A DNA stretch of 64,000 nucleotides from Lysobacter_C viscosus (GTDB lineage: Bacteria > Pseudomonadota > Gammaproteobacteria > Xanthomonadales > Xanthomonadaceae): the NCBI RefSeq assembly GCF_046600715.1, contig NZ_JBJMAV010000002.1:186001-250000 (forward strand), given 5' to 3'. The position numbers and the translations under genes were made by a program. Below the pieces are notes generated by a model that ran no database searches, was not told where the DNA came from, and saw only the letters and a list, made by a program, of their open reading frames with translations. This document shows positions 1 to 9,020 of the stretch, piece by piece. Each line of letters begins with the position of its first letter. The stretch's first letter is position 1.

Positions 1-426
1 GTTCTCCACCGTGATCCGCGCGCCCAGAGACTGCAGGCCCTTGATATGCAGGTCGACGGGACGCGAACCGATGGCGCAGCCGCCCGGCAGGGACACTTCC
101 GCGTGGCCGTACTTGGCCAGCAGCGGTCCGAGCACCAGCACCGAAGCGCGCATGGTCTTGACCAGCTCGTAGGACGCTACCTGGCTGTGCACCGTGGTGG
201 AGTCGACGGTGATCCCGTACCGCTCGTCGATGGTCAGGCCGGCGCCCAGTTCGCCCAGCAGCTTCACGGTGGTCACGACGTCGTGCAGATGCGGCACGTT
301 GGACAGCTCGACCGGTCCGTCAGCCAGCAGGGTCGAGCACAGGATGGGCAACACGGCGTTCTTGGCGCCGGAAATACGCACTTCGCCCTTGAGCGGCACG
401 CCGCCTTCTACAACGATCTTCTGCAT
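1..426 (-). CDS. murA: UDP-N-acetylglucosamine 1-carboxyvinyltransferase, N-terminal part (cut by window edge)
   Basis: MurA transfers enolpyruvate from PEP to UDP-GlcNAc, the first committed cytosolic step of peptidoglycan synthesis. The visible 142 residues begin MQKIVVEGG and carry the Lys-Asn of the SGAKNAVLPI motif near residue 22 and the loop GGCAIGSRPVDLH near residue 115, whose Cys is the fosfomycin-sensitive catalytic residue. The rest lies left of the window. The ATG at 424-426 is the natural family start. The BolA gene lies upstream on the same strand, 122 bases away, as in the conserved bolA/ibaG-murA pair of proteobacteria. Confidence 0.95.
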   Translation of the reverse strand, partial: MQKIVVEGGVPLKGEVRISGAKNAVLPILCSTLLADGPVELSNVPHLHDVVTTVKLLGELGAGLTIDERYGITVDSTTVHSQVASYELVKTMRASVLVLGPLLAKYGHAEVSLPGGCAIGSRPVDLHIKGLQSLGARITVEN

Positions 427-548
427 GGAATTGACTGGGCTCGGCTGGATGCGGGGGGCGCCAGGGGCGGTCAGCGCCGTGGTGGCGGGGAACGTGCTGC
501 AAGGGCCGGCCCGCGGAGGACGGGCGGCGGGCTTCGTGCGCCGGGGGC

Positions 549-782
549 TCAGGCGCCAGATTCTTCCGGCGTCAGGGTCTTCAATGCGAGGGCATGGATC
601 TCCCCACCCATGCGTTCGCCCAGCGTCGCGTAGACCAGCCGGTGGCGGGCCAGCGGCAGCTTGCCGGCGAATGCGCTGCAGACCACGGTGGCCTCGAAGT
701 GCACGCCGTCGTCGCCGCGCACGTCGGCGCGGGCGCCGGGCAGGCCCTGTTCGATCAACTGCTTGATGGTGTCGGCGTTCAC
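549..782 (-). CDS. ibaG: BolA/IbaG family protein
   Basis: A small BolA-fold protein, about 77 residues from the GTG at 780-782 (reads NADTIKQLIEQGLPGA). The reading frame is open 11 codons further to an ATG at 815, but the GTG fits the family N-terminus and has GGGA seven bases upstream. The conserved RHRLVYATLG segment, with the His used for Fe-S ligation with monothiol glutaredoxins, is present, followed by the EIHALALKT C-terminus. Being next to murA supports the IbaG (acid-stress, YrbA) branch rather than BolA proper, which is an inference from context. It reads toward murA and may be cotranscribed with it. Confidence 0.85.
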   Translation of the reverse strand: MNADTIKQLIEQGLPGARADVRGDDGVHFEATVVCSAFAGKLPLARHRLVYATLGERMGGEIHALALKTLTPEESGA

Positions 783-844
783 TGGGTGTCCCGCGAGGGT
801 GGCGATGGACCGCAACGTTTGTGCCCGGTCCGGGCCATTGCGCG

Positions 845-850
845 TAAAAT
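845..850 (+). promoter_or_regulatory. possible -10 box (TAAAAT) for kdsD
   Basis: TAAAAT lies 33 bases before the kdsD ATG in the divergent bolA/kdsD spacer. I see no good -35 element at 16-18 bases upstream, so this is a weak candidate only. Confidence 0.3.
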
Positions 851-882
851 CGGGCGCTTAGCCTAGCGGAACCCGGCCTTCA

Positions 883-1899
883 ATGGTGACCCCGTTGCCC
901 GCGTCTGTAGATCCCAGTCCCCCGGCGAACCCCCACGGCCTCGCGCAAAGCGGGCGACGCGTGTTCGAGGTCGAAGGCCATGCGCTGGCTGCGGTGGCGG
1001 CGCGACTGGATGGCGAGTTCACCCAGGCCTGCCAGCTGATGCTGGGCGCGCGAGGCCGCGTCGTGTGCATCGGCATGGGCAAGTCCGGCCACGTCGCGCG
1101 CAAGATCGCCGCGACGCTGGCTTCGACGGGCACGCCGGCCTTCTACGTCCATCCCGGCGAAGCCGCGCACGGCGACCTGGGGATGGTCACCGATGCCGAC
1201 GTGGTGCTCGCGCTGTCCTACTCCGGCGAGAGCGACGAGATCCTGCTGCTGCTCCCGGTGTTGAGGCGACAAGGCAACAAACTGGTGGCCATGACCGGGC
1301 GGCCCCAGTCATCGCTCGCCCGCGAAGCGGATGTCCACTTGGACGTGAGCGTGCCGGCCGAGGCGTGCCCCCTCGACCTGGCGCCCACGGCCAGCACCAC
1401 CGCCTCGCTGGCTATGGGCGATGCGCTGGCCGTCGCGCTGCTGGAGGCGCGTGGCTTCACCGCCGACGACTTCGCGCGCTCGCATCCGGCCGGCGCGCTG
1501 GGCAGGCGCCTGCTGCTGCACATTGCCGACATCATGCATTCCGGCGACGACGTACCCCGGGTCACCGCCGAGGCGACCCTCAGCGAGGCGCTGGTGGAGA
1601 TGAGCCGCAAGCGGCTGGGCATGACCGCGGTGGTCGATGGGGACGGACGCCTGCTCGGCCTGTACACCGACGGCGACCTGCGCCGCAGCCTCGACGATGC
1701 CGAAGTCGACCTGCGTACCACGCGGATGGACCAGGTAATGACCCGCGGCCCCCGCACGATCGGAGCCGATGCCCTTGCCGTGGAGGCCGCGCAGCTGATG
1801 GAAGCGCACAAGATCAGCGGATTGCTGGTGGTCGACACCGACCAGCGGGTGGTGGGCGCGCTCAACATTCACGACCTGTTGCGCGCCCGGGTGGTCTAA
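883..1899 (+). CDS. kdsD: arabinose-5-phosphate isomerase
   Basis: Converts ribulose 5-phosphate to arabinose 5-phosphate, the first step of Kdo (LPS inner core) synthesis. The 338 residues match the family length (about 325-340). An N-terminal SIS domain (about 40-185) holds CIGMGKSGHVARKIAATLAS, the HPGEAAHGDLG active-site segment and SYSGESDE. Two CBS domains follow (about 210-335). It is the first gene of the run kdsD-kdsC-lptC-lptA-lptB-rpoN, with 147 bases before kdsC. The ATG at 883 is followed at once by a GTG, so the exact start could be one codon later. Confidence 0.95.
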   Translation: MVTPLPASVDPSPPANPHGLAQSGRRVFEVEGHALAAVAARLDGEFTQACQLMLGARGRVVCIGMGKSGHVARKIAATLASTGTPAFYVHPGEAAHGDLGMVTDADVVLALSYSGESDEILLLLPVLRRQGNKLVAMTGRPQSSLAREADVHLDVSVPAEACPLDLAPTASTTASLAMGDALAVALLEARGFTADDFARSHPAGALGRRLLLHIADIMHSGDDVPRVTAEATLSEALVEMSRKRLGMTAVVDGDGRLLGLYTDGDLRRSLDDAEVDLRTTRMDQVMTRGPRTIGADALAVEAAQLMEAHKISGLLVVDTDQRVVGALNIHDLLRARVV

Positions 1900-2046
1900 A
1901 AGACCGCCCCGTCGCTCCTGCAGGCGTGCGCCCCGCTTGCGATCGGCCGGGTGCCTGGCGAATGCGCATGGGTGAACCGGCTGCCAGATGTCAGATGTCC
2001 GCGCCCCACAGTTTCCGCCCCACCTCCCCTTCCAGCCTGAGCTCCG

Positions 2047-2610
2047 ATGCCCTACAGCCACCTCAACGACTACCCGGCCGACATCCGCGAGCGCGCCTCG
2101 CGCGTGCGACTGGCCTGTTTCGACGTCGACGGCACGCTGACCGACGGGCGGCTGACGTTCGACAGCGAGGGCCGTGAGCTGAAATCGTTCCACGTCCATG
2201 ACGGCCTCGGGCTGGTGATGCTGCGCAAGGTCGGCATCACAGTGGCGCTCGTCACCGCCCGTGCCAGCGCGGTGGCCGAGCGGCGCGCCGCGGAACTGGG
2301 CATCCAGGCTTTCACGGCCGTGTCCGACAAGCTCGCGTGCGTTCGCAGCCTGGCCGAGACCCACGCCGTGTCGCTGGACGAGGTGGCCTTCATGGGCGAC
2401 GACCTCCCGGACCTGAAGGTCATGCCACACGTGGGGCTCTCCATCGCACCGGCCAACGCGCACCGCTGGGTGAGCGAGCGGGTCCACTGGCGCAGCGCGC
2501 GCGCCGGTGGCGATGGCGCAGTACGCGAGGCCTGCGACCTGCTGCTGGCCGCGCAGGGCCACGCCGAGCGCCTGCTGGCCGAGGCACTGCCGACGGGAGT
2601 GCAGGCATGA
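2047..2610 (+). CDS. kdsC: 3-deoxy-D-manno-octulosonate 8-phosphate phosphatase
   Basis: A HAD-family phosphatase that removes the phosphate from Kdo-8-P. The 187 residues open with the HAD motif I DVDGTLTDG near residue 30; VTARAS is motif II, and VAFMGDDLPDLKVM carries motif IV. This C1-type HAD without a large cap domain works as a tetramer in the family. Its stop overlaps the next start (ATGA at 2607-2610), so translation of lptC is probably coupled to it. Confidence 0.95.
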   Translation: MPYSHLNDYPADIRERASRVRLACFDVDGTLTDGRLTFDSEGRELKSFHVHDGLGLVMLRKVGITVALVTARASAVAERRAAELGIQAFTAVSDKLACVRSLAETHAVSLDEVAFMGDDLPDLKVMPHVGLSIAPANAHRWVSERVHWRSARAGGDGAVREACDLLLAAQGHAERLLAEALPTGVQA

Positions 2611-3176
2611 ACTGGCGCGCCCTGTTGACCCTGCTCCTGGTTGCGGGCGCCGCGGCCAGCGGTTGGGCGCTGTGGTCGCAACGCGCACCCCAGGCCGCCA
2701 CGCCGGAACCCGGTGGCATGCCCGACTACGTACTCAACGACTTCGAACTGGTCGCGCTCAACGCCGAGGGGCGCGAGTCCTTCACCCTGGAAGCCCCGCG
2801 CCTGGCGAGGGACCCCGGCGTGCGCTCGATGGACATCGAGACGCCGGTGTTCACCATCCCCGACAGCAGCGCGCAGGACCGCACGACGGGCACGTGGGTG
2901 GTGAAGTCGAAGACCGGCTGGATCAGCGCCGACGGCGATGAGCTGCGGCTGCGCGGCGATGTGCGCGCCGACAGCACAGGCGGCGGCAAACCGCTGGCAA
3001 TGCGCTCGCAGGAACTGAACGTCTTCCCTGAAACCGAGCGCGCCACGTCCGCGGTTGAGGTCACAGTCACGGAGCCCGGTTTTATACTGACGGGTCACAA
3101 CCTCGAGGCCGACCTGGCTTCGGGCAACATCCGCCTACAGGATTCCAAGGCCCGATATGAACGCACTCCCCGCTAG
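2607..3176 (+). CDS. lptC: LPS export protein LptC
   Basis: An inner-membrane bitopic protein of 189 residues that hands LPS from LptBFG to LptA. One N-terminal membrane anchor (about 3-21) is followed by the beta-jellyroll periplasmic domain (YVLNDFELVALNAEGRESFTLEAP and further strands). The start overlaps the kdsC stop, and the 3' end overlaps lptA by 20 bases, so this is a tightly coupled operon. Family sequence conservation is low; size, topology and position between kdsC and lptA make the call. Confidence 0.9.
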   Translation: MNWRALLTLLLVAGAAASGWALWSQRAPQAATPEPGGMPDYVLNDFELVALNAEGRESFTLEAPRLARDPGVRSMDIETPVFTIPDSSAQDRTTGTWVVKSKTGWISADGDELRLRGDVRADSTGGGKPLAMRSQELNVFPETERATSAVEVTVTEPGFILTGHNLEADLASGNIRLQDSKARYERTPR

Positions 3177-3687
3177 CCTTCTGGCGCTGTTGCTGGCCAC
3201 GGCCACGCTGCTGCCGGGCCCGGCATCGGCCCGCTCATCGGACCGCAACAAGCCAATGGACATCGAGGCCGGCTACTCGGACTACTCGATGGACGACAGC
3301 CGTCCCACCGTGTTGACCGGCGGGGTGACCATCACCCAGGGCACCCTGGACATCAAGGCAACGCGTGCCGACGTCACCCAACGCAATGGCGAAGCGGTGC
3401 GGGCGGTACTCACCGGCGGGCCGGTCCGGCTCGACCAGCAGCTCGACGACGGCAGGCCGATGAGTGCGGTGGCCTCCAAGGTCGACTACGACCTCCGCAC
3501 CGAGGTGGTCGTATTCACCGGCGACGTCCGCATCTCCCAGCCCAACGGCAGCATGAGCGGCCAGCGCATCGTCTACAACATGCGCACCGGCCAGGTCCAG
3601 GGCGGCGGCGAAGGCGCCGGACGCGTCAAGATGAGGATCATGCCGCGCAACCGCGGTGGTGAAGCCACCGACGGGAACGAAGGCTGA
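3157..3687 (+). CDS. lptA: LPS transport periplasmic protein LptA
   Basis: A 176-residue periplasmic OstA-like protein that bridges LptC and LptD. It has a Sec signal peptide (cleavage near ASA-RSS, about residue 26), then the OstA beta-jellyroll signature: RPTVLTGGVTITQGTLDIKA, a segment repeated in the family, and VVFTGDVRISQPNGSMSGQRIVYN. It overlaps lptC by 20 bases, and its TGA shares a base with the lptB ATG (TGATG at 3685-3689). Confidence 0.93.
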   Translation: MNALPASLLALLLATATLLPGPASARSSDRNKPMDIEAGYSDYSMDDSRPTVLTGGVTITQGTLDIKATRADVTQRNGEAVRAVLTGGPVRLDQQLDDGRPMSAVASKVDYDLRTEVVVFTGDVRISQPNGSMSGQRIVYNMRTGQVQGGGEGAGRVKMRIMPRNRGGEATDGNEG

Positions 3688-4406
3688 TGCTGGTTGCCAA
3701 GGGCCTGCGCAAGGCCTATCGCTCGCGCGAGGTGGTGCGCGACTTCGGCCTGACCCTGGATGCCGGCGAAGTGGTGGGCCTGCTCGGCCCGAATGGCGCG
3801 GGCAAGACCACCTGCTTCTACATGATCGTCGGACTGGTCCCGGCCGATGCCGGCCAGATCGTGCTGGACGGCAAGGACATCACCTTCGAGCCGATGTACG
3901 CCCGATCCAAGTACGGCGTGGGCTACCTGCCCCAGGAGCCGTCGGTGTTCCGCAAGCTCAGCGTCGCGGACAACATCCGGCTGGTGCTGGAACTGCGGCC
4001 GGACCTGAATGCGGCTGGGCGTGAACGGGAACTGGCCAGCCTGATGGACGAACTGCAGGTCACCCACGTGGCCAGGCAGATCGGCGCGAGCCTCTCGGGT
4101 GGCGAAAGGCGGCGCGTGGAAATCGCCCGGGCGCTGGCCACCAAGCCCCGGCTTATGCTGCTGGATGAGCCGTTCGCCGGCGTGGACCCGATTTCGGTGG
4201 GCGAGATCCAGCGCATCGTTTCGCACTTGAAGGCGCGCGGCATCGGTGTACTGATCACCGACCACAACGTCCGCGAGACCCTCGGGATCTGCGACCGGGC
4301 GTACATCCTCAACGACGGCGGCGTCCTCGCACAGGGGGCCCCGGAGGCGTTGCTGGCCAACCCCGACGTCCGACGGGTCTACCTGGGCGACACGTTCCGG
4401 CTTTGA
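3687..4406 (+). CDS. lptB: LPS export ABC transporter ATPase LptB
   Basis: The cytosolic ATPase that powers LPS extraction by LptFG. The 239 residues contain Walker A GPNGAGKTT (about residue 36), Q-loop PQEPSVFRKLSV, ABC signature LSGGERRRVEIARAL, Walker B LMLLDEPFAGVDP and the switch His in TDHNVRETL. Length and sequence match LptB closely. lptF and lptG are not in this window. rpoN starts 95 bases downstream, the classic proteobacterial order. Confidence 0.97.
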   Translation: MLVAKGLRKAYRSREVVRDFGLTLDAGEVVGLLGPNGAGKTTCFYMIVGLVPADAGQIVLDGKDITFEPMYARSKYGVGYLPQEPSVFRKLSVADNIRLVLELRPDLNAAGRERELASLMDELQVTHVARQIGASLSGGERRRVEIARALATKPRLMLLDEPFAGVDPISVGEIQRIVSHLKARGIGVLITDHNVRETLGICDRAYILNDGGVLAQGAPEALLANPDVRRVYLGDTFRL

Positions 4407-4501
4407 CCCCGATGCCCCGGCGGCGGCCGGGGGCTGGTACAACCTGCTTCCCGATGCAGGCTGCGGCCGCCGGCCGTCTCCCGTCGCGTTAGCCTTCCAC
4501 C

Positions 4502-5908
4502 ATGAAGCCCCGCCTCCAAACCTCCCTCGGACAGCACCTGGTGATGACGCCGCAACTTCGGCAGGCGATCCGCCTGTTGCAGTTGTCTGCCGTGGAGCTG
4601 GAGGCCGAGCTGGTCGAGGCGGTGGAGAGCAACCCGCTGCTGGACTGGACCGAGACCGCCATCGCCACCGGCGACGACACTGCCGGGCCCGGTGAAGGCA
4701 GCGGTACCGTCGAGGCATCGGAACGCGACTGGGGGCCCAACGACGGCGAGCCCTGGTACGAACGCATCGGCCCGTCCGACCGCGATGACGACGGTGCGCT
4801 GGCCGACCAGGTCGCCGAGCACGAGAGCCTGCACGACCACCTTCTGTGGCAACTCCACCTCAGCCACCTGTCGCCGCGCGACCGCCAGATCGGGGTGGCA
4901 CTGATCGAGGCGATCGAGGATGACGGCTACCTGCGCGAGCCGCTCGCGGCCATCGCCGCCACCCTGGCTCCGGAGATAGAAGCGGACGAGCCGGAGATCA
5001 CCACCGTCCTGCACCAGGTCCAGCGTTTCGACCCGGTCGGCACCGGTGCGCGTGACCTGGGCGAATGCCTTCGACTGCAGCTGGGCGTCCTGCCGGAAGA
5101 CACCGCGGGCCTGTCGCTGGCCATGGTGCTGGCCGGCGAGCCGCTGGAGCGCCTGCCGCGGATCGGCATTGCCGGTATCGCCGCGGAACTCAAGCAGGAA
5201 CCGCACGATGTCGAGACCGCCGTGCAGCTGCTGCGCTCGATGGACCCGCGTCCGGGCGCACAGATCGGGCCGATCAGCCACGACACCTATGTCGCCCCCG
5301 ACGTCGTCATCTGGCGCCAGCACGGCCTGTGGCGAGTGGCCCTGGCCGACAGCATGCGACCTCGCGTCGCAATCCACCGCGGCTACGAAGGCATGATCCG
5401 GCACGCATCGTCGTCCGACGCCAGCTACCTGCGGGGCCACCTGCAGGAGGCACGGTGGCTGCTCAAGAGCCTGGAGGCCCGCGGCGACACCCTGCTGAAG
5501 GTGGCCCGGTGCCTGATCAGCCAGCAGGCCGGTTTCCTGGAGTTCGGCGACAGCGCGCTGCGGCCACTGACGCTTCGAGAGGTGGCGGCGGAGATCGGGT
5601 TGCACGAGTCCACGGTCTCGCGCGCGATCGCGCGCAAGTTCGCCCGCACCCCACGCGGCACGGTACCGCTGCGGGCGTTCTTTGCATCGGGCATCGACAC
5701 CGGCGCGGGCGGCGAAGCCTCCAGCACGGCGATCCAGGCCATGATCCGGCAGCTGATAGAAGCCGAGAATCCGCGCAAGCCACTGTCCGACGCACGCCTG
5801 GCCGAAACGCTCAAGGCGACCGGCGTGCCCGTCGCACGGCGCACGGTTGCCAAGTACCGCGAGGCGATGGGCATTTCCTCCTCGCAGGAGCGCGTGCGGA
5901 TGGCGTAA
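4502..5908 (+). CDS. rpoN: RNA polymerase sigma-54 factor
   Basis: Sigma-N directs RNA polymerase to -24/-12 promoters that need AAA+ activators. The 468 residues show region I at the N-terminus (LGQHLVMTPQLRQAIRLLQLS), an acidic region II (about 55-110), the core-binding domain, the helix-turn-helix LREVAAEIGLHESTVSRAIA near 365 and the RpoN box ARRTVAKYREAMGI near residue 450 that reads the -24 element. Length is normal. It is followed by hpf, ptsN and hprK as in other proteobacteria. A candidate target promoter is described at 42761. Confidence 0.97.
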   Translation: MKPRLQTSLGQHLVMTPQLRQAIRLLQLSAVELEAELVEAVESNPLLDWTETAIATGDDTAGPGEGSGTVEASERDWGPNDGEPWYERIGPSDRDDDGALADQVAEHESLHDHLLWQLHLSHLSPRDRQIGVALIEAIEDDGYLREPLAAIAATLAPEIEADEPEITTVLHQVQRFDPVGTGARDLGECLRLQLGVLPEDTAGLSLAMVLAGEPLERLPRIGIAGIAAELKQEPHDVETAVQLLRSMDPRPGAQIGPISHDTYVAPDVVIWRQHGLWRVALADSMRPRVAIHRGYEGMIRHASSSDASYLRGHLQEARWLLKSLEARGDTLLKVARCLISQQAGFLEFGDSALRPLTLREVAAEIGLHESTVSRAIARKFARTPRGTVPLRAFFASGIDTGAGGEASSTAIQAMIRQLIEAENPRKPLSDARLAETLKATGVPVARRTVAKYREAMGISSSQERVRMA

Positions 5909-6114
5909 TGGCCGCCACGGGACTCCCGACGCGGCCGGGCCCTTGCGAGGCCCTGGTCTCGAGACTGTATGGATGCTCCGAGGTGCCCCCGTGCGGCGGT
6001 CTTCATCCGACTTTGTCGGCCCTGATCCAGGGGGTTGAAAGCTTTCCAAATCGTCCCGCCGGCCACCGGCGCCTGCGATATGCTGTCGGTCCCGTCGCGA
6101 GCAGGAGGTTGGAA

Positions 6115-6441
6115 ATGCGCATCGAAACCCACGGCCAGCAGATCGACGTCACCCCCGCGCTACGCGAGTACGTGGAAACCAAGCTGGCCCGGCTGGAACG
6201 GCATTACGACCACCCCTTCGACGTGCGCACCCTGCTGACCCTGGACAAGCCCGACCACCGCGCGGAGGCCACCGTCAACATTGCCGGACGCACCCTGCAT
6301 GCCGACGCCAACGCCATCGACATGTACGCGGCCATCGACCTGCTCGCGGACAAGCTCGACCGCCTGCTGATGAAGCACAAGGAAAAGATGGTCGACCACC
6401 ACCGGGGCGAGAGCCTGGCCCGCAACGGCGAATTCGGCTGA
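6115..6441 (+). CDS. hpf: ribosome hibernation promoting factor, short form
   Basis: A 108-residue S30AE/YfiA-family protein that binds the ribosomal decoding region in stationary phase. It begins MRIETHGQQIDVTPALREYVETKL and has the beta-alpha-beta fold pattern, with a basic C-terminal helix (LDRLLMKHKEKMVDHH). The ATG at 6115 has a strong AGGAGG six bases upstream; longer open frame to the left is ignored. Lack of the C-terminal dimerization domain makes it the short HPF type. It sits between rpoN and ptsN, as expected. Confidence 0.95.
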   Translation: MRIETHGQQIDVTPALREYVETKLARLERHYDHPFDVRTLLTLDKPDHRAEATVNIAGRTLHADANAIDMYAAIDLLADKLDRLLMKHKEKMVDHHRGESLARNGEFG

Positions 6442-6445
6442 TCCA

Positions 6446-6940
6446 ATGCCCCTTGGGGAGCTGCTCAGCGCCGACCGGGTCGCGATCCTGGTTGAGCCCG
6501 GCAACCGCGCGGCCGTCCTGGAGACGGCCGCGCGCCTGTTGGCCGACGACCTGCCGGGAAGCACCGGCAGTACCCTGGTTGCGGCCATCGGCGACAGCCT
6601 GCGCGCGCGCGAGCGCCTGGCCAGCACGGCAATCGGCCACGGCGTGGCGATACCCCACGGCCGTCTCCCCGGCCTTGAAGCCACCCGTGGCGCGTTTATC
6701 CGGCTGGCGCAGCCGGTGGACTTCGACGCCGTGGACGGCCAACCGGTTGACCTGGTCATGGCGCTGGCGGTGCCCGAGCACTACGTGCAGCAGCACTTGA
6801 CCCAATTGGCCGAGATTGCCGAGCACTTCGCCTCCCCGACGTTCCGCGCCCGGCTTCGCGGCGCCGCCAGTGCCAGCGCACTGTCAGCCGTGCTGCTCGC
6901 GTGCGGGTCCAGGCGGGACGGCGAGGAGCCGCCCCGGTGA
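6446..6940 (+). CDS. ptsN: nitrogen-PTS enzyme IIA
   Basis: EIIA-Ntr, the phosphate acceptor at the end of the nitrogen PTS, which regulates K+ transport, metabolism and stress rather than carrying sugar. The 164 residues contain the phosphorylated His in VAIPHGRLPG (residue 71) within the typical TAIGHGVAIPHGR stretch. It starts four bases after hpf and its TGA overlaps the hprK GTG (GTGA at 6937-6940). Its likely phosphoryl donor is the HPr encoded at 9439. Confidence 0.95.
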   Translation: MPLGELLSADRVAILVEPGNRAAVLETAARLLADDLPGSTGSTLVAAIGDSLRARERLASTAIGHGVAIPHGRLPGLEATRGAFIRLAQPVDFDAVDGQPVDLVMALAVPEHYVQQHLTQLAEIAEHFASPTFRARLRGAASASALSAVLLACGSRRDGEEPPR

Positions 6941-7887
6941 ATGCCAGCATCAGTGCCGGTGCGTTGTTCGAACACCAGCGTGAGCGCCTGGACCTGCGCT
7001 GGCTGGCTGGCCAGGACGGCCAGGGCCGCGTGGTCGAGGCGGTGGAGACCGTCGCGCGCCGCCCGTCGCTGGCCGGCTACCTCAACACCATCTACCCCAA
7101 CCGGGTGCAGATCCTCGGCACCGAGGAACTGGCGTGGCTGGATACGCTGGATTCGCGCCACCGCTGGGAGACGATCGAGAAGATCATGCAGTTCCGGCCG
7201 CTGGCGCTGGTGATCAGCAAGAAGCAGTCGTGCCCCGAAGACCTCCGACAGGCTGCGGAAGAGTCGCAGACCCCGCTGTGGAGCTCGCCCCGCCGCGGCC
7301 ACGAGCTGCTCAACCACCTGCAGTACCACCTGGCGCGCACGCTGGCGCCACGGGTGACGCTGCATGGCGTGTTCATGGAGATCTACTCGATCGGCGTGCT
7401 GATCACCGGCGACGCCGGATCCGGCAAGAGCGAACTGGCACTGGAGCTGATCACCCGCGGGCACCGCCTGGTGGCCGACGACGCACCCGAGTTCACCCAG
7501 ATCGCCCCCGACGTCCTGGACGGCACGTGCCCGGAGATGCTGCAGGACCTGCTCGAAGTCCGCGGCCTGGGCGTGCTCAATATCCGCGAGATGTTCGGCG
7601 ACACCACGGTCAAGGGAAACAAGTACCTGCGACTGATGATCCACCTCACCAAGCCCATGGACGAGCCGGCACCGGGCGGCTTCGAGCGCCTGACCGGCGA
7701 CACCGGGACGCGACGCGTGCTGGACCTGGACGTGCCGATGATCACCCTGCCGGTCATGCCCGGTCGCAACCTGGCGGTCCTGGCCGAGGCGGCCACGCGC
7801 CTGCACAGCCTGCGGATGAAGGGCCTGGATCCCGCTGCGGCATTCATCGCGCGGCACAGCAACTTCCTGGAGCGCGGAGAGACGTGA
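6937..7887 (+). CDS. hprK: HPr kinase/phosphorylase
   Basis: A bifunctional enzyme that phosphorylates or dephosphorylates HPr at Ser46. From the GTG at 6937 (overlapping the ptsN stop) it has 316 residues, the normal length. The Walker A is GDAGSGKSE near residue 160 and the family signature LLEVRGLGVLNIREMFG near 210. In proteobacteria HprK is found with an incomplete PTS and links HPr to virulence and nitrogen control rather than to classic catabolite repression. The target Ser46 is present in the HPr gene downstream. Its stop overlaps the rapZ GTG. Confidence 0.96.
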   Translation: MNASISAGALFEHQRERLDLRWLAGQDGQGRVVEAVETVARRPSLAGYLNTIYPNRVQILGTEELAWLDTLDSRHRWETIEKIMQFRPLALVISKKQSCPEDLRQAAEESQTPLWSSPRRGHELLNHLQYHLARTLAPRVTLHGVFMEIYSIGVLITGDAGSGKSELALELITRGHRLVADDAPEFTQIAPDVLDGTCPEMLQDLLEVRGLGVLNIREMFGDTTVKGNKYLRLMIHLTKPMDEPAPGGFERLTGDTGTRRVLDLDVPMITLPVMPGRNLAVLAEAATRLHSLRMKGLDPAAAFIARHSNFLERGET

Positions 7888-8780
7888 ACAGCAAGGGCGT
7901 GAACATCGAAGGGGCGGCGCGCGCGCTGGTGATCGTCAGCGGCATGTCGGGCTCCGGCAAGTCGGTGGCACTCAACACCTTCGAGGACCTGGGCTTCTAC
8001 TGCGTCGACAACCTGCCGGCCGAGCTTTTGCCGGACTTCGTGCGCAGCGTGCAGGGTGCCGAGGCGGCGCCGACCAAGCTGGCGGTCGGCATCGACGTGC
8101 GCAACCGCCACAGTGACCTGTCCGATATTTCGGGCACGCTTTCGGCGGTCGGCGCACTGGGGCTTGATCCCAGGCTGGTGTTTTTCGAGAGCCGCGACGA
8201 CACCCTGATCAAGCGCTATGCCGACACCCGCCGGCGGCACCCGCTCAGCCACCTGGGCCTGTCGCTTGCCGATGCGATTTCGCTGGAGCGCCAGGTACTC
8301 AAGCCGCTCCGGCAGATCGCCGACCGCGTGGTCGACACCAGCGACCTCAACGTGCACCAGTTGCGCAGGCAGGTCATCACCGAATTCGGACTGGACAGCG
8401 ACAGCACCGTCTCGCTGCTGTTCGAATCCTTCGCCTATCGCCACGGCGTGCCTGCCGATGCGGACTTCGTATTCGACGCCCGCTGCCTGCCCAACCCGCA
8501 CTGGAATGCGATCCTGCGCCCGCTGTCGGGACGGGACGAGGCCGTGGCCGACTACCTGGAGGCCGAGCCCGACGCGATGCGGTTCGTCGAGCAGGTCAGC
8601 GGCTTCCTCGACACCTGGCTGCCCCGGTTGCGCGCGGACGGCACGCGCAGCTACGTCACCGTGGCGTTCGGATGCACCGGGGGTCGCCACCGCTCGGTGT
8701 ACCTGGCGGAGCGCATGGCCCGCCACGCCCGCGAAGCCGGCTGGGACGAAGTGGCCGTCCACCACCGCGAGCTCGACTGA
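7884..8780 (+). CDS. rapZ: RNase adapter / nucleotide-binding protein RapZ
   Basis: RapZ binds nucleotides and in enterobacteria guides RNase E to the sRNA GlmZ, tuning glucosamine-6-phosphate synthase and so envelope precursor supply. From the GTG at 7884 (GTGA overlap with hprK) it has 298 residues. Walker A is GMSGSGKSVAL near residue 22, the DNLPAELL motif follows, and the C-terminal RNA-binding region holds FGCTGGRHRSVYLAE. A second GTG five codons in is an alternative start. Whether a GlmZ-like RNA exists in this lineage cannot be seen here. Confidence 0.95.
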   Translation: MNSKGVNIEGAARALVIVSGMSGSGKSVALNTFEDLGFYCVDNLPAELLPDFVRSVQGAEAAPTKLAVGIDVRNRHSDLSDISGTLSAVGALGLDPRLVFFESRDDTLIKRYADTRRRHPLSHLGLSLADAISLERQVLKPLRQIADRVVDTSDLNVHQLRRQVITEFGLDSDSTVSLLFESFAYRHGVPADADFVFDARCLPNPHWNAILRPLSGRDEAVADYLEAEPDAMRFVEQVSGFLDTWLPRLRADGTRSYVTVAFGCTGGRHRSVYLAERMARHAREAGWDEVAVHHRELD

Positions 8781-9020
8781 CCCGGCACGCCCGGGCGCTT
8801 GCCGCCCGCGGCAGGACCCGCCGCCAGTGCCATCGAGGGAGCGGGGCCCACCGGTGGTGCGTACTTCCCGGGGTGGCACGTTCCCAACCGCCAAGAATGA
8901 CGGGGCGGACCCTCCCCCCGGTCTTCATGCCCTTGGTACACGCGAAGTGGCCCCGGCAACCGACCCCGGCGGCGGCGCTGCGCTTCCGGCCGGCAACACC
9001 CGTCTGTTAACTTGGCGGGC

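Noticed and set aside
1309..2688. Minus-strand open frame of 459 codons across kdsD and kdsC
   Set aside because: Antisense to two conserved genes and their spacer; composition is that of a shadow frame.
4379..6049. Long minus-strand open frame over rpoN (556 codons)
   Set aside because: It mirrors rpoN codon by codon, is rich in Gly/Arg/Gln and lacks any family motif; an antisense artefact of high GC.
8781..9020. Possible sigma-54 site TGGCACGTTCCCAACC before the EIIA gene
   Set aside because: The -24 half is good but the -12 TTGC is absent; GG-N10 ends in AC. The spacer otherwise shows no gene.
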